45,439 nt of DNA, taken from positions 1 through 45,439 of the forward strand of contig CATXCY010000020.1 in assembly GCA_958366945.1 (NCBI GenBank), in the 5' to 3' direction. Source of the DNA: Bruticola sp004554425 (lineage in GTDB: Bacteria > Vulcanimicrobiota > Xenobia > Xenobiales > Xenobiaceae). Under the pieces are notes generated by a model. The model did no database searches, was not told the origin of the DNA, and saw only the letters and a list, made by a program, of their open reading frames with translations. Positions 10,301-16,962 of this stretch are shown in pieces (within the stretch, counting starts at the first letter, position 1; every line of letters starts with the position of its first letter). A program made the translations under genes and the position numbers.

Positions 10301-11346
10301 TCTAAAGATACGGTAGGTTCTTTCTCATCCTGACGTCGGTAAGCATCAGCTTTCATCAAAGCCAATACGTAGCGGATAGCGGCAACGACGTCGTTTTTGC
10401 TAAGAATGGAAGGATACTCCAAGTGTTTACCACACTCGCAGCAATCTTCTTTATCGGGCATGTTGTAAGCGCCGCAGTGGGTGCATACAATCTTGCGGCC
10501 CAATTTGCGAGCCAAACGATAGCTACCTACTCTGGCCAAATCGTAGCGTTTGCGCTCGAAGAATAAGTTGTTTAACAGTGTGCGGGCGCTCTCTTGAGAA
10601 GGTTGCTCACCGGGACGCTGTTTTTTATAAATTTCTAACAAAGCCTCTTCTACAGTCTCTACAGAGTCTTTAGCGAGGGTATTTTCAAGTAAAGGCTCAC
10701 CATTAAAGAGAGCTCTTATATCATCATCACTTTCATACTCTAAAGCGCGCAGCAATACGGTAGCAGGCAGCTTGCGGGCTTTATCGATACGCACGTAAAT
10801 GATACCGGCAGTATCGGTCTCGAATTCCATCCAGGCGCCGCGGTTAGGAATAACTACAGCCGACCAAGTGGAATGACCAGTGTTAGGATCTTCGTGATGC
10901 TGATAATAGATACCCGGAGAACGTACCAACTGACTAACGATAACACGCTCGGCGCCATTGATAATGAACGTTCCTTGCTCGGTCATGGCAGGGAAATCGC
11001 CGATAAAGATCTCTTGTTCCCTGGCTTCGCGTACTTCGCCATTTTCTTTGGTGGTTAAGCGAACTTTAACCTTTAAAGGATAGGCGTAAGTGGCATCTTT
11101 GTCACGGCACGTTTCAACCGACTGGGGCGGTTCGTCTAATTTATGCTCAAGGAATTCCAGCACTAAGTTGCCGGTAAAGTCCTCGATTGGAGATATATCT
11201 TTAAAGGTATCGTCCATACCTTTTTGTAAAAAGCGGCTGTAAGACGAGCGCTGAAGCTCAATTAAATAAGGGAGCTCCATAACCGGCGGAATTTTTTGGA
11301 AAGATATACGCCCTGTGGCCTCGTTCTTGTGTCGAAGAAACGACAT
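7375..11346 (-). CDS. rpoB: DNA-directed RNA polymerase beta subunit, with inserted zinc ribbon
   Basis: A 1323-aa catalytic subunit. The start is ATG 11346, ten bases after AGAGGAGG; a TTG eight codons earlier lacks a ribosome site. The protrusion, lobe, fork, switch and C-terminal clamp regions are all recognisable. The rifampicin region at residues 442-475 keeps the residues equivalent to E. coli Asp516, His526 and Ser531. The otherwise near-invariant Pro520 is replaced by Met (residue 455, in QTNMLAEL). Residues 288-305 contain C-x2-C ... C-x2-C, a zinc-ribbon pattern in the lobe region just before the LSKNDVVAAIRYVLAL helix; ordinary beta subunits have none there. The rplJ and rplL genes, usual upstream neighbours, are absent. 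Confidence 0.98.
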   Translation of the reverse strand: MSFLRHKNEATGRISFQKIPPVMELPYLIELQRSSYSRFLQKGMDDTFKDISPIEDFTGNLVLEFLEHKLDEPPQSVETCRDKDATYAYPLKVKVRLTTKENGEVREAREQEIFIGDFPAMTEQGTFIINGAERVIVSQLVRSPGIYYQHHEDPNTGHSTWSAVVIPNRGAWMEFETDTAGIIYVRIDKARKLPATVLLRALEYESDDDIRALFNGEPLLENTLAKDSVETVEEALLEIYKKQRPGEQPSQESARTLLNNLFFERKRYDLARVGSYRLARKLGRKIVCTHCGAYNMPDKEDCCECGKHLEYPSILSKNDVVAAIRYVLALMKADAYRRQDEKEPTVSLDEGLHLYVENGVMKLKADSEDSFDVLVKHDDIDHLGNRRIRGVGELLQNQFRVGLLRLERVVRERMSVQDVETITPQLLINTRPVTAAIKEFFGSSQLSQFMDQTNMLAELTHKRRLSALGPGGLSRERAGFEVRDVHDSHYGRICPIETPEGPNIGLIGSLATYGRVNSFGFIEAPYRKVNLILSADVTNPSTGAVFHSGDIIERRDYDELLAQDVKVPVRVHVTDEIQYQDADVEDEYVICQANTRLDERSNIIDDRVVVRRKRGKKETTVVAREEVDFMDVTPKQIVSVATALIPFLEHDDANRALMGANMQRQAVPLLSPQAPIVGTGMEYRAATDSGALVVSKHKGYVSAVSATAVTVTDELGQEHVYHLRKFKRSNAGTCINQRPAVSLGQRVDVRSVLADGASSVNGELALGRNVLVAFMPWEGYNYEDAILLSEEVARDDVFTSIHIEEHECEARDTKLGAEEITRDIPSVGEDALKDLDENGIVRIGAEVNTEDILVGKVTPKGETELTAEERLLRAIFGEKARDVRDTSLKVPHGQKGKVIDVKVFNRDDEENGGKKSTDLKPGVNKLVRVYVAQKRKIMQGDKMAGRHGNKGVVSRVMPIEDMPYLPDGTPVQIVLNPLGVPSRMNIGQILETHLGLAMAMLSDPGKPRFRVEVPVFDSASEEELRYVMNTANLQADLQRKGVYLNTEELVYVLDEPSRISRLQEFIKNKTKLIYTTQELKKIIDETPENQLAATIIKELRGYDVDINEVNQVLRERSLEDRLGEVLIGHRKHYSLEQIREIATYIELYRRHVVVDGKTVLYDGRTGEPYDGRVTVGQIYMLKLAHLVDDKIHARSTGPYSLITQQPLGGKAQFGGQRFGEMEVWALEAYGAAYTLQELLTVKSDDVLGRVKTYEAIVKGENVLEPGVPESFKVLIKELQSLALDVKILGSNGREIEIRSVEEQEQVHSSGSHEIFGMSDNALA

Positions 11347-11849
11347 TCGAGAAGATCCTCCTCTGCGCAATTAGCTGACATATTCCCCATGCCCAAAGGT
11401 AGAGGATTCTTAGATGCAAACGAACTCTGTTTCCGCTGAACGGATTGTACAAGTTCTCTCTAAATAGATGATGCCCCATCTATATACAAATATTCCAATT
11501 CTCTGCGCCCTATTTTTCTGCTGGCGAGAGCAGATCCCATACGGCGTTTCAGCTGAATATACTTCGAGAACAAACTGCCCCTTCAACCAATCGCGGCAAG
11601 ACGAGACAGCCTCACCGAAAAGGTTGCAAGTTGTAGTATTTTTAGCTTATTCCTACGCAAAGAAAGAACAAAAAGAGCGCACACCAACACCTTGCCAGTG
11701 CGTAAGCTCCTCAGCTATCCCCTTTTATAGAACTTTTCAAGCAAAACTTGTTCCGAGTCTTATCAATACTCAACCCAAACTGATCGGCGAAAGTGCCGAT
11801 CTCGCGAGGGCTTAACAGCCCCACGAGGGGATTTTGACCCTCTATCGCG
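11347..11849 (-). promoter_or_regulatory. Long 5' leader of the rpoB-rpoC transcript
   Basis: If transcription starts at the promoter described next, rpoB has an untranslated leader of about 500 bases. Early in the leader are three consecutive small hairpins: CCCC/GGGG at 11820-11831, GGGCT/AGCCC at 11807-11820, and GATCGGC/GCCGATC at 11781-11800. Around 11663-11706 a weak CGCAC/GTGCG stem is followed on the minus strand by a T-rich tract (CTCTTTTTG), a possible attenuator. No convincing reading frame is present. The stretch has no other gene on either strand. Confidence 0.45.
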
Positions 11850-11855
11850 CATGAT

Positions 11856-11884
11856 ATAATACAACTATAAGATAGTAAAGTCAA
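11856..11884 (-). promoter_or_regulatory. Promoter of rpoB
   Basis: On the minus strand: -35 TTGACT (11879-11884), 17-base spacer, -10 TATTAT (11856-11861). The same bases read on the plus strand contain TATAAT (11855-11860) with TTGACC 15 bases before, so a divergent plus-strand start is also possible. Confidence 0.65.
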
Positions 11885-11935
11885 GTTTAGGCAAACGTAC
11901 GAGCGCAGCCAAAGCTGAACCACTTATAAAAAACC

Positions 11936-11964
11936 TAGTTTCAAGTCAACTTTTTTGTTATAAT
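11936..11964 (+). promoter_or_regulatory. Promoter of the gapR-like gene
   Basis: A perfect -10 TATAAT is at 11959-11964; the -35 TAGTTT (11936-11941) is weak at 17-base spacing. The predicted leader is about 38 bases and contains TGGAGG seven bases before the ATG. Confidence 0.55.
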
Positions 11965-12008
11965 GCCCCGGCAACTTAAACGAATTGATATACTTTTGGA
12001 GGAACACA

Positions 12009-12272
12009 ATGGAACCTGATGCCAAACTCGAAGCTATTGTCGAGCGTATTGAAGCTTTAGAAGAAGAAAAAGCTGGCATAGCTCAAGATATCAAAGACGT
12101 ATATGCCGAAGCAAAAATCGAAGGATTCGATGTTAAAGTTCTGCGCCGTATTATTAGCTTGCGCAAGCTCGAGCCTCAAGAAAGAGAAGAGCAAGAAAGT
12201 TTATTAACCCTCTATATGCAAGCTTTAGGTATGTATAGCAACGCTCACAACAAACCTGAAGAGAAGAAATAG
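12009..12272 (+). CDS. gapR: GapR family DNA-binding protein (UPF0335/DUF2312)
   Basis: This 87-aa protein matches the UPF0335 family almost throughout: a long N-terminal coiled coil (IVERIEALEEEKAGIAQDIKDVY, residues 10-32), the signature AEAKIEGFDVKVLRRII (33-49), then a second helix pair ending in ALGM. In Caulobacter, GapR clamps overtwisted DNA and helps topoisomerases ahead of replication forks and transcribing polymerases. ATG 12009 is chosen because TGGAGG precedes it by seven bases; an upstream TTG at 11985 lacks a ribosome site. It is divergent from rpoB. The family is best known from Alphaproteobacteria and their phages, so its presence beside this non-proteobacterial rpoB is unexpected. 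Family membership is secure; cellular role is inferred. Confidence 0.9.
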   Translation: MEPDAKLEAIVERIEALEEEKAGIAQDIKDVYAEAKIEGFDVKVLRRIISLRKLEPQEREEQESLLTLYMQALGMYSNAHNKPEEKK

Positions 12273-12338
12273 TCTATCTTTTGCGGCTTATCAGCAACTT
12301 AGCAGCCTTTTTGTCTGTCCACTTTGAATAGTTTAGCA

Positions 12339-12366
12339 TTGACAAGCCGCAAAATATGGATATAAT
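12339..12366 (+). promoter_or_regulatory. Consensus promoter of tRNA-Pro
   Basis: TTGACA (12339-12344), 16-base spacer, TATAAT (12361-12366): both hexamers are perfect. The tRNA begins 20 bases after the -10. Confidence 0.9.
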
Positions 12367-12385
12367 CATCCGAGCATAGTTATGT

Positions 12386-12462
12386 CGAGGCGTAGCGCAG
12401 CCTGGCAGCGCGCAACGTTCGGGACGTTGAGGTCGGAGGTTCAAATCCTCTCGCCTCGACCA
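12386..12462 (+). tRNA. tRNA-Pro (anticodon CGG)
   Basis: A 77-base cloverleaf. Acceptor arms CGAGGCG/CGCCTCG, discriminator A and an encoded CCA; D stem GCGC/GCGC; anticodon stem CAACG/CGTTG with loop TTCGGGA, giving anticodon CGG; T stem GGAGG/CCTCT around TTCAAAT. It has its own promoter and terminator. Confidence 0.97.
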
Positions 12463-12479
12463 TACAGCGGATAAAGAGT

Positions 12480-12515
12480 CGATCAACAGCGAGTGTTGGT
12501 CGGTTCTTTTTTTTT
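12480..12515 (+). terminator. Terminator of tRNA-Pro
   Basis: GATCAACA (12481-12488) pairs with TGTTGGTC (12494-12501, one G-T pair), five-base loop, then a nine-T run at 12507-12515. Confidence 0.88.
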
Positions 12516-12619
12516 GCCAAAAACAAAAAAAATACCTGCCGCTATGCTTGCACGGAAAATATTCTTCCTCTTGCAACTCTACACCGTCGGCAGATATTTG
12601 TTTTACATTTGTTCCCCAG

Positions 12620-13525
12620 CTATACTTGAATATCGATAACTTCTTCGGGATTTACTGTTTCAAAATTACGATGTTTGGCAGGCAACAATTCTAATAAGCG
12701 GCGCATAATTTGCAAACGGAAAGGAGCAGTATCCTCAATAATTCTATGTTCGAAGGGACGAACAGCTGTTTTTATGTAGGGGCCTACAATATCTTCTATT
12801 TGGCTAAAACGAACCACAACATTTTCAGGTTCACCAGCTGGAAAACGACCGAAGATCAAACGTCCAGGTTTACTTAAAACCACTGCGTCAATATCCGGCA
12901 AAACGGTTGGTTCCATTTCTGTCCAAAATATAGAGCGAAAAATTTGTTGACGAGACAATTTATTGCGCATTAGTACAATACGCGGTACATAAATTCCACG
13001 GCCGTCATAGCGCTTAGTCAATTGGGAGCGAGCATTAGCATAGCGCCACATATCATCCATTTGCTCCATAGGGAAATAATGGGGCAATTCGTCATCTCCC
13101 ATAGACATGCGATGAATTGTGCGTTTATTTTGCTCGTTCCAAAGAACTTGCAACTGAGCTCCATCAGGTTTTTCAATTACCTGACCATTGGGAGTATAAA
13201 TCCAATACTTAGTTTGTTTGGCAAACTGGGCCAAAATGGGCATACTCTCGCGAGCGATAAAAGTAGGGCAAACACAAGGAACGCTGACGCTTAAGCCAGT
13301 TTCGTAAGCACTAAAATTGATAACTCCTGGGCTCGGAGTTTTGCAAACGAATTCAAAAGAGACCAAAGTCTCCGGATTTATATATTCAGCACTCCACAAG
13401 GCGCCTCTAGCTCCCCCTTCGGTAATTTCTATATGAGGGGAAATAGCAGCAACTTTTTCTTTCAATTCTTCCGGAGTAGGACGCGGATCTACTGTCGAGA
13501 CCAAAAAATCCATATCAAAACCCAA
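12620..13525 (-). CDS. Hypothetical protein, about 301 aa
   Basis: Not recognised. It is soluble, without signal peptide or membrane segment, mixed alpha/beta with many aromatic and Pro residues, and no evident catalytic motif. The TTG start at 13525 is chosen because TGGAGG lies eight bases upstream; the ATG four codons later (reading MDFLVSTVDPRP) is the alternative, and longer TTG extensions overlap the ribosome site. It is convergent with the tRNA-Pro gene and divergent from the secreted protein at 13739. Base composition resembles neighbouring genes, so it appears native rather than recently acquired. Confidence 0.7.
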   Translation of the reverse strand: MGFDMDFLVSTVDPRPTPEELKEKVAAISPHIEITEGGARGALWSAEYINPETLVSFEFVCKTPSPGVINFSAYETGLSVSVPCVCPTFIARESMPILAQFAKQTKYWIYTPNGQVIEKPDGAQLQVLWNEQNKRTIHRMSMGDDELPHYFPMEQMDDMWRYANARSQLTKRYDGRGIYVPRIVLMRNKLSRQQIFRSIFWTEMEPTVLPDIDAVVLSKPGRLIFGRFPAGEPENVVVRFSQIEDIVGPYIKTAVRPFEHRIIEDTAPFRLQIMRRLLELLPAKHRNFETVNPEEVIDIQV

Positions 13526-13738
13526 AACGCGTACCTCCAGAAGCAAGCTCGATCTTTTTGGCTAACCTTTTGTTTTTTCTTATTATTAACCTCCCGCCTA
13601 AGATTCGTACATACAGAAAAAATAGCTAATTAAGCCGATAGTCACCTAAAAGAAGGGCAGTGAGCAAACAGACAAGAAATCTACGCAAGGTTAATCAGTA
13701 CAAAAATCAGTCAGCCTTCAAGAGGTAAAGAAAAGAAT

Positions 13739-14863
13739 ATGGTTGCTTTTAACTTCAAAAAGTATTTATCTATTGCCGGAGCTTTAGCCTTATTTACTTG
13801 CACAACTCCCTCAGTCTCTCCAGCTCAGGCAGAAAATGGTGGAGAAAATAGCGGCATTACCATTTATCAAGCTACAGAACAGGAAGCTCAAAAAGCGGAA
13901 ATAACTGTTAATTCCTCCTCTACTGCAGACAGTTCCGCCTCAGACACTTCAGATTCAGAATACACCGACGAAGCCGCTCCCATATTCGATATGCGTGGAG
14001 ACGACGGCGTTCTTAGAGATTTTCGCCCCAGCGCTTTGTCTTTTATTAGCCGCAACCGTATATTAGTATGCGACGAGAATAGCCAACAGATGCATATTTT
14101 TGACACAGAAGGCCGACGTTTTCGCCGTCTTGAAGTGCCACGTACTTTTCCTCAGCCGCGCTATACTGGCTTGTGCAATCTTGAAGACGGCAAGTTTTTT
14201 GTTGTAGGCAGCCACCATCATATCAACAACAATGTACGTTACCTTTGGGCCAGAGGTGTACTCCATTATTATGAATTGCGCGGCGAGCGCTTTACGGACA
14301 ACTCGGCAGCCAACAACTACGATCCGGAAATGGCCTGGCGTAATACGGGATATTTCGGCGAAAACGCTCAACAACGCTTAAAAGTTGAAGGTATAGCTTG
14401 CAATCCTATTGACGACGCTCTTTACTTTGCTCTCTCTCAGCCAATGAACAAAGATGAAAGCGTAATCATCTACAAAGCTTCGCTCAATCAGGTTATCGAG
14501 CGCAAGAAAAAAATCAATTTTGAGATTTTAAAAACTAATTTAAAACCGGGTTTGGACAGCTCACTCAACGAACCTTTCGTTCTGACTGATATTTATTACG
14601 TGCAAGATAAGGGATTGCTTTTCCTCTTGTCTTCCAAAACTCCAGACGAGAGATTCAGTGGCACCAGTCAAATTTGGTATCAGCCTGACGGCTCCGAAGA
14701 AGCTCGCTTAGTGGCCGATAACATCGCACCTGGCAATTTTGCTTCCGGTTTAGCTGCCTATAAAGTGGGTGACAATTACAATATCGGCATAGTTTTCGAT
14801 AATAACCCAGCCCAAAATGACATTCCTTCGCGCTTTTTGCTCTTGGAAGATGTATCTTTCTAA
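13739..14863 (+). CDS. Secreted beta-propeller-like protein
   Basis: A 374-aa exported protein. Residues 1-31 form a signal peptide (basic FKKY, hydrophobic core ALALFT, cleavage after AQA). Residues 35-80 are a Ser/Thr/Ala/Glu-rich linker. From about 80 onward, regularly spaced strands with motifs such as SALSFISRNRILVCDENSQQ and GIACNPIDDALYFALS resemble the blades of NHL or SdiA-regulated/esterase-like beta-propellers, in which each strand set ends in a display of a stored value. No catalytic triad is visible. A purine-rich AGAGG precedes the ATG. It is followed after 18 bases by a YkgJ-type gene and probably co-transcribed. Fold assignment is by pattern only. Confidence 0.68.
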   Translation: MVAFNFKKYLSIAGALALFTCTTPSVSPAQAENGGENSGITIYQATEQEAQKAEITVNSSSTADSSASDTSDSEYTDEAAPIFDMRGDDGVLRDFRPSALSFISRNRILVCDENSQQMHIFDTEGRRFRRLEVPRTFPQPRYTGLCNLEDGKFFVVGSHHHINNNVRYLWARGVLHYYELRGERFTDNSAANNYDPEMAWRNTGYFGENAQQRLKVEGIACNPIDDALYFALSQPMNKDESVIIYKASLNQVIERKKKINFEILKTNLKPGLDSSLNEPFVLTDIYYVQDKGLLFLLSSKTPDERFSGTSQIWYQPDGSEEARLVADNIAPGNFASGLAAYKVGDNYNIGIVFDNNPAQNDIPSRFLLLEDVSF

Positions 14864-14881
14864 GGGGAAGCGAAATAAAAA

Positions 14882-15424
14882 ATGAGCAGAGAAGACTTAG
14901 AATTTTTGCAAGAATCAGGCCAAGAGTGGTATGCCCCTCAAGGACTACGTTTTACTTGTCAGCGCTGCGGACGCTGCTGTTCCGGCCCTTCTGGAATAGT
15001 ACAATGCACAAACAAAGAAGCCAGAGCGATGGCCAAAGAATTGCAAATGGATTGGAAAGAATTTTTGCATTCTGTGGTATGCCGCTATAAGGGGCAATTT
15101 TACGTGAAGGAAGTAGAAAGTAAATACGGTTTTGATTGTGTGTTGTTGGAGCGTGACGAGAAAAATGCCCAAGCCCCTACAGGATGTATGGTAAGGAACT
15201 CGCGCCCCATACAATGTCGCACTTGGCCCTTTTGGCCAGAAGTGGTATTTTCGCCCAAAACCTGGCGCTTGGCCGCCAAACGCTGTCCGGGCGTAGGTAT
15301 AGGCGAATTGCACAGCGTGGAAGAAATACGCCAAAAAGTAGCTTTAACTTCCGATCCTACAGACGCTCCTCCAGAAGATATGGTTCTGACAACGCGCTTG
15401 CCACGCCGCACGAGCGAAAGCTAA
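14882..15424 (+). CDS. YkgJ family cysteine-cluster protein
   Basis: This 180-aa protein has the CxxCxxCC cluster of the YkgJ (putative zinc- or iron-chelating) family at Cys26, Cys29, Cys32 and Cys33. It also has the downstream family segments: a DCVLLE strand, GCMVRNSRPIQCRTWPFWP, and a final Cys in AAKRCPGVG. The cluster is presumed to bind a metal or an iron-sulfur centre; the reaction is not known. GGGGA lies upstream of the ATG and only 18 bases separate it from the secreted propeller gene, suggesting one transcript. Its stop is six bases from the stop of the convergent gene at 15431. Confidence 0.88.
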   Translation: MSREDLEFLQESGQEWYAPQGLRFTCQRCGRCCSGPSGIVQCTNKEARAMAKELQMDWKEFLHSVVCRYKGQFYVKEVESKYGFDCVLLERDEKNAQAPTGCMVRNSRPIQCRTWPFWPEVVFSPKTWRLAAKRCPGVGIGELHSVEEIRQKVALTSDPTDAPPEDMVLTTRLPRRTSES

Positions 15425-15430
15425 AGCCGC

Positions 15431-15808
15431 TTAATTCTTGTACCAAATTTTTTTGGCGTCTATTGATCTATCCCAATCACGACCGCCATGGACTGTAATG
15501 AGCGATCCTTTCTTTATATCGTTGAAAAATTCGACCCAGCTCACTTTTTCATAACGAAATTCCCCATCGTCAGGATTGGGAGTAGCGCGTCTCATAAGTT
15601 CGGTGTTGTATTTTACATAAACCCAATTTTGACGGCGATTGGGATTGGCATCAAGCTCAGCTATACCCAAGCGCTGTTCGGCCTTATCAACTACTACTAT
15701 TCTATATTCGCCAGTCGTCAAAATAATTTGAGCTTGGGCACTTCTCACACACCCCAGTCCCAAAATAATTGCGGCTAAAATAGCTAAATATTTGCCTACT
15801 TTTATCAT
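15431..15808 (-). CDS. Small secreted protein, unknown function
   Basis: A 125-aa protein with a clear signal peptide: MIKVGKY, hydrophobic core LAILAAIILGLG, cleavage after AQA around residue 26. The mature part of about 100 residues is strand-rich (IILTTGEYRIVVVD, NWVYVKYN, SLITVHGGRDW), which suggests a small beta barrel such as an OB or SH3 fold, but no family is recognised. GGAG lies eight bases before the ATG. Convergent with the YkgJ gene. Confidence 0.72.
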   Translation of the reverse strand: MIKVGKYLAILAAIILGLGCVRSAQAQIILTTGEYRIVVVDKAEQRLGIAELDANPNRRQNWVYVKYNTELMRRATPNPDDGEFRYEKVSWVEFFNDIKKGSLITVHGGRDWDRSIDAKKIWYKN

Positions 15809-16012
15809 TTTTTTGCTCCGGTTAGACGTATAGTTTTAAGCGTGAAAGAAGTTTTTACGCCTTTTGTTTCTGTTAAATATTCTTTTTCCGATAAAGAAGC
15901 ACCATTTTTCGTCGCCACGGCAGGCCTATCCCTCCTAGCAGGATTTAAGCCTAAGAAGCTCGCAACTATTGGTAGGTATTTTTGTTGTTAATTTAAGAGG
16001 CGGTGTGTTTTT

Positions 16013-16486
16013 ATGGCAAATTATCCCTGTGCGGAATGTGGCAATATGGTAGAAACAAAAGGCATAGGCACCTGCCCGAAATGCGGATGCAAAAAGCCTT
16101 TTAAATGTAGCAAGTGTGGTAAACAAATCGGTCTAGATTTCGTTTACAAACCTGAGAAGCTCACTTTTAGCGGGAAACCTCTTTACTGCTTAGATTGCGG
16201 TTCCGACGTAGAGCAAGTTCCTTGCGCCCGTTGTGGCAAAACTCTAATCCGTTCTACCGGCGTAGAAAGACCTATAGACGGAGTTATTAAAGTTTATCAC
16301 AAAGAATGTCTCGAGCAGCAGAGCAAGATTTACACCTTTGTGATGCCTATTACCGTGTTTGTAACAGGTATTGCTGTAGGCTACGCTGCTTGGATGTTAA
16401 CCCACGCCTGGTATGGCCTCGTAGTAGGTGCTTTGCTTGGAGCAGGCATAGGCAAAGCTGCAGCAGATAAATTTTTACCCAATTAG
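16013..16486 (+). CDS. Multi-zinc-ribbon membrane protein with glycine zipper
   Basis: In this 157-aa protein, residues 1-95 hold several CxxC pairs (Cys6/9, Cys21/24, Cys32/35, then YCLDCG and PCARCG), arranged like consecutive zinc ribbons or a LIM-like module. Residues about 107-128 form a membrane helix (YTFVMPITVFVTGIAVGYAAW). It is followed by a second short hydrophobic segment with a small-residue zipper (GLVVGALLGAGIGKAAA). The zinc part is probably cytoplasmic. AGAGGCGG precedes the ATG by about ten bases. It stands alone, ending at a strong bidirectional terminator. Function is unknown; such proteins often tether regulatory or assembly modules to the membrane. Confidence 0.75.
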   Translation: MANYPCAECGNMVETKGIGTCPKCGCKKPFKCSKCGKQIGLDFVYKPEKLTFSGKPLYCLDCGSDVEQVPCARCGKTLIRSTGVERPIDGVIKVYHKECLEQQSKIYTFVMPITVFVTGIAVGYAAWMLTHAWYGLVVGALLGAGIGKAAADKFLPN

Positions 16487-16512
16487 CCACATAAAGTACA
16501 GTTCATATAAAA

Positions 16513-16558
16513 AAGAAGCCGCACTCCCCAATAATACGAATTGGGAGTGCGGCTTCTT
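16513..16558. terminator. Bidirectional terminator between convergent genes
   Basis: A 16-bp perfect stem: AAGAAGCCGCACTCCC (16513-16528) with its complement at 16543-16558. A/T runs flank both sides and it lies between converging genes. Confidence 0.9.
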
Positions 16559-16573
16559 GCTTAATTATAAAAA

Positions 16574-16879
16574 TTAGGCAGTAAAAAGCTTAGGCACAAA
16601 CCCCAAGCAATGAAGTCTGGAAATAGACTCTTGAAAATATTCCTCAGTGCCAGGTTCAAGTTCTTCCCAAGTGTAGGTAAGCACCGTGTCAACCGAACCC
16701 AATTTACGTCTTACTCGACGTGGAGTGCTAAAAAATTCGGTCAGACGTCGATTTAATCCCACGTCTGGGCAATCAACTTTAACACCATTTTCATCATCGA
16801 AACTCACGGTACCCAGAGGGAATTCCCCCGTTTTGCGCCCGTCCCGAGCCATAACTAAAGGATACAAGACATAATCCAT
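16574..16879 (-). CDS. Small hypothetical protein, 101 aa
   Basis: Not recognised. An acidic/basic mixed soluble protein without export signal; a predicted strand-rich N-terminal half (PLGTVSFDDENGVKVDCPD) and a helical C-terminal half (EEYFQESISRLHCLGF). AAGGA is present upstream of the ATG. It follows the 16963-18504 gene on the same strand with an 83-base gap, so it may share its transcript. Confidence 0.6.
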   Translation of the reverse strand: MDYVLYPLVMARDGRKTGEFPLGTVSFDDENGVKVDCPDVGLNRRLTEFFSTPRRVRRKLGSVDTVLTYTWEELEPGTEEYFQESISRLHCLGFVPKLFTA

Positions 16880-16962
16880 AGCTCATAATCCTTTCGTGAA
16901 CTTATATTTTTCCAACTTTTTTTCTTTTTCAGAAGCAGCGAAGGGATTCCGACTAAGCCACA

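Noticed and set aside
11468..11815. A 115-codon plus-strand frame in the rpoB leader
   Set aside because: No ribosome site, Cys- and Pro-rich unlikely composition, and it lies opposite the leader of rpoB.
12274..12576. A 100-codon reading frame on the minus strand across tRNA-Pro
   Set aside because: It is the antisense of the tRNA (the familiar REDLNLRPQRPERCALPGC translation), a well-known spurious gene call.
15838..15862. Hairpin followed by CTTTTG upstream of the zinc-ribbon membrane protein, considered as a riboswitch
   Set aside because: Only one short stem with a wobble pair; no conserved riboswitch core could be recognised.
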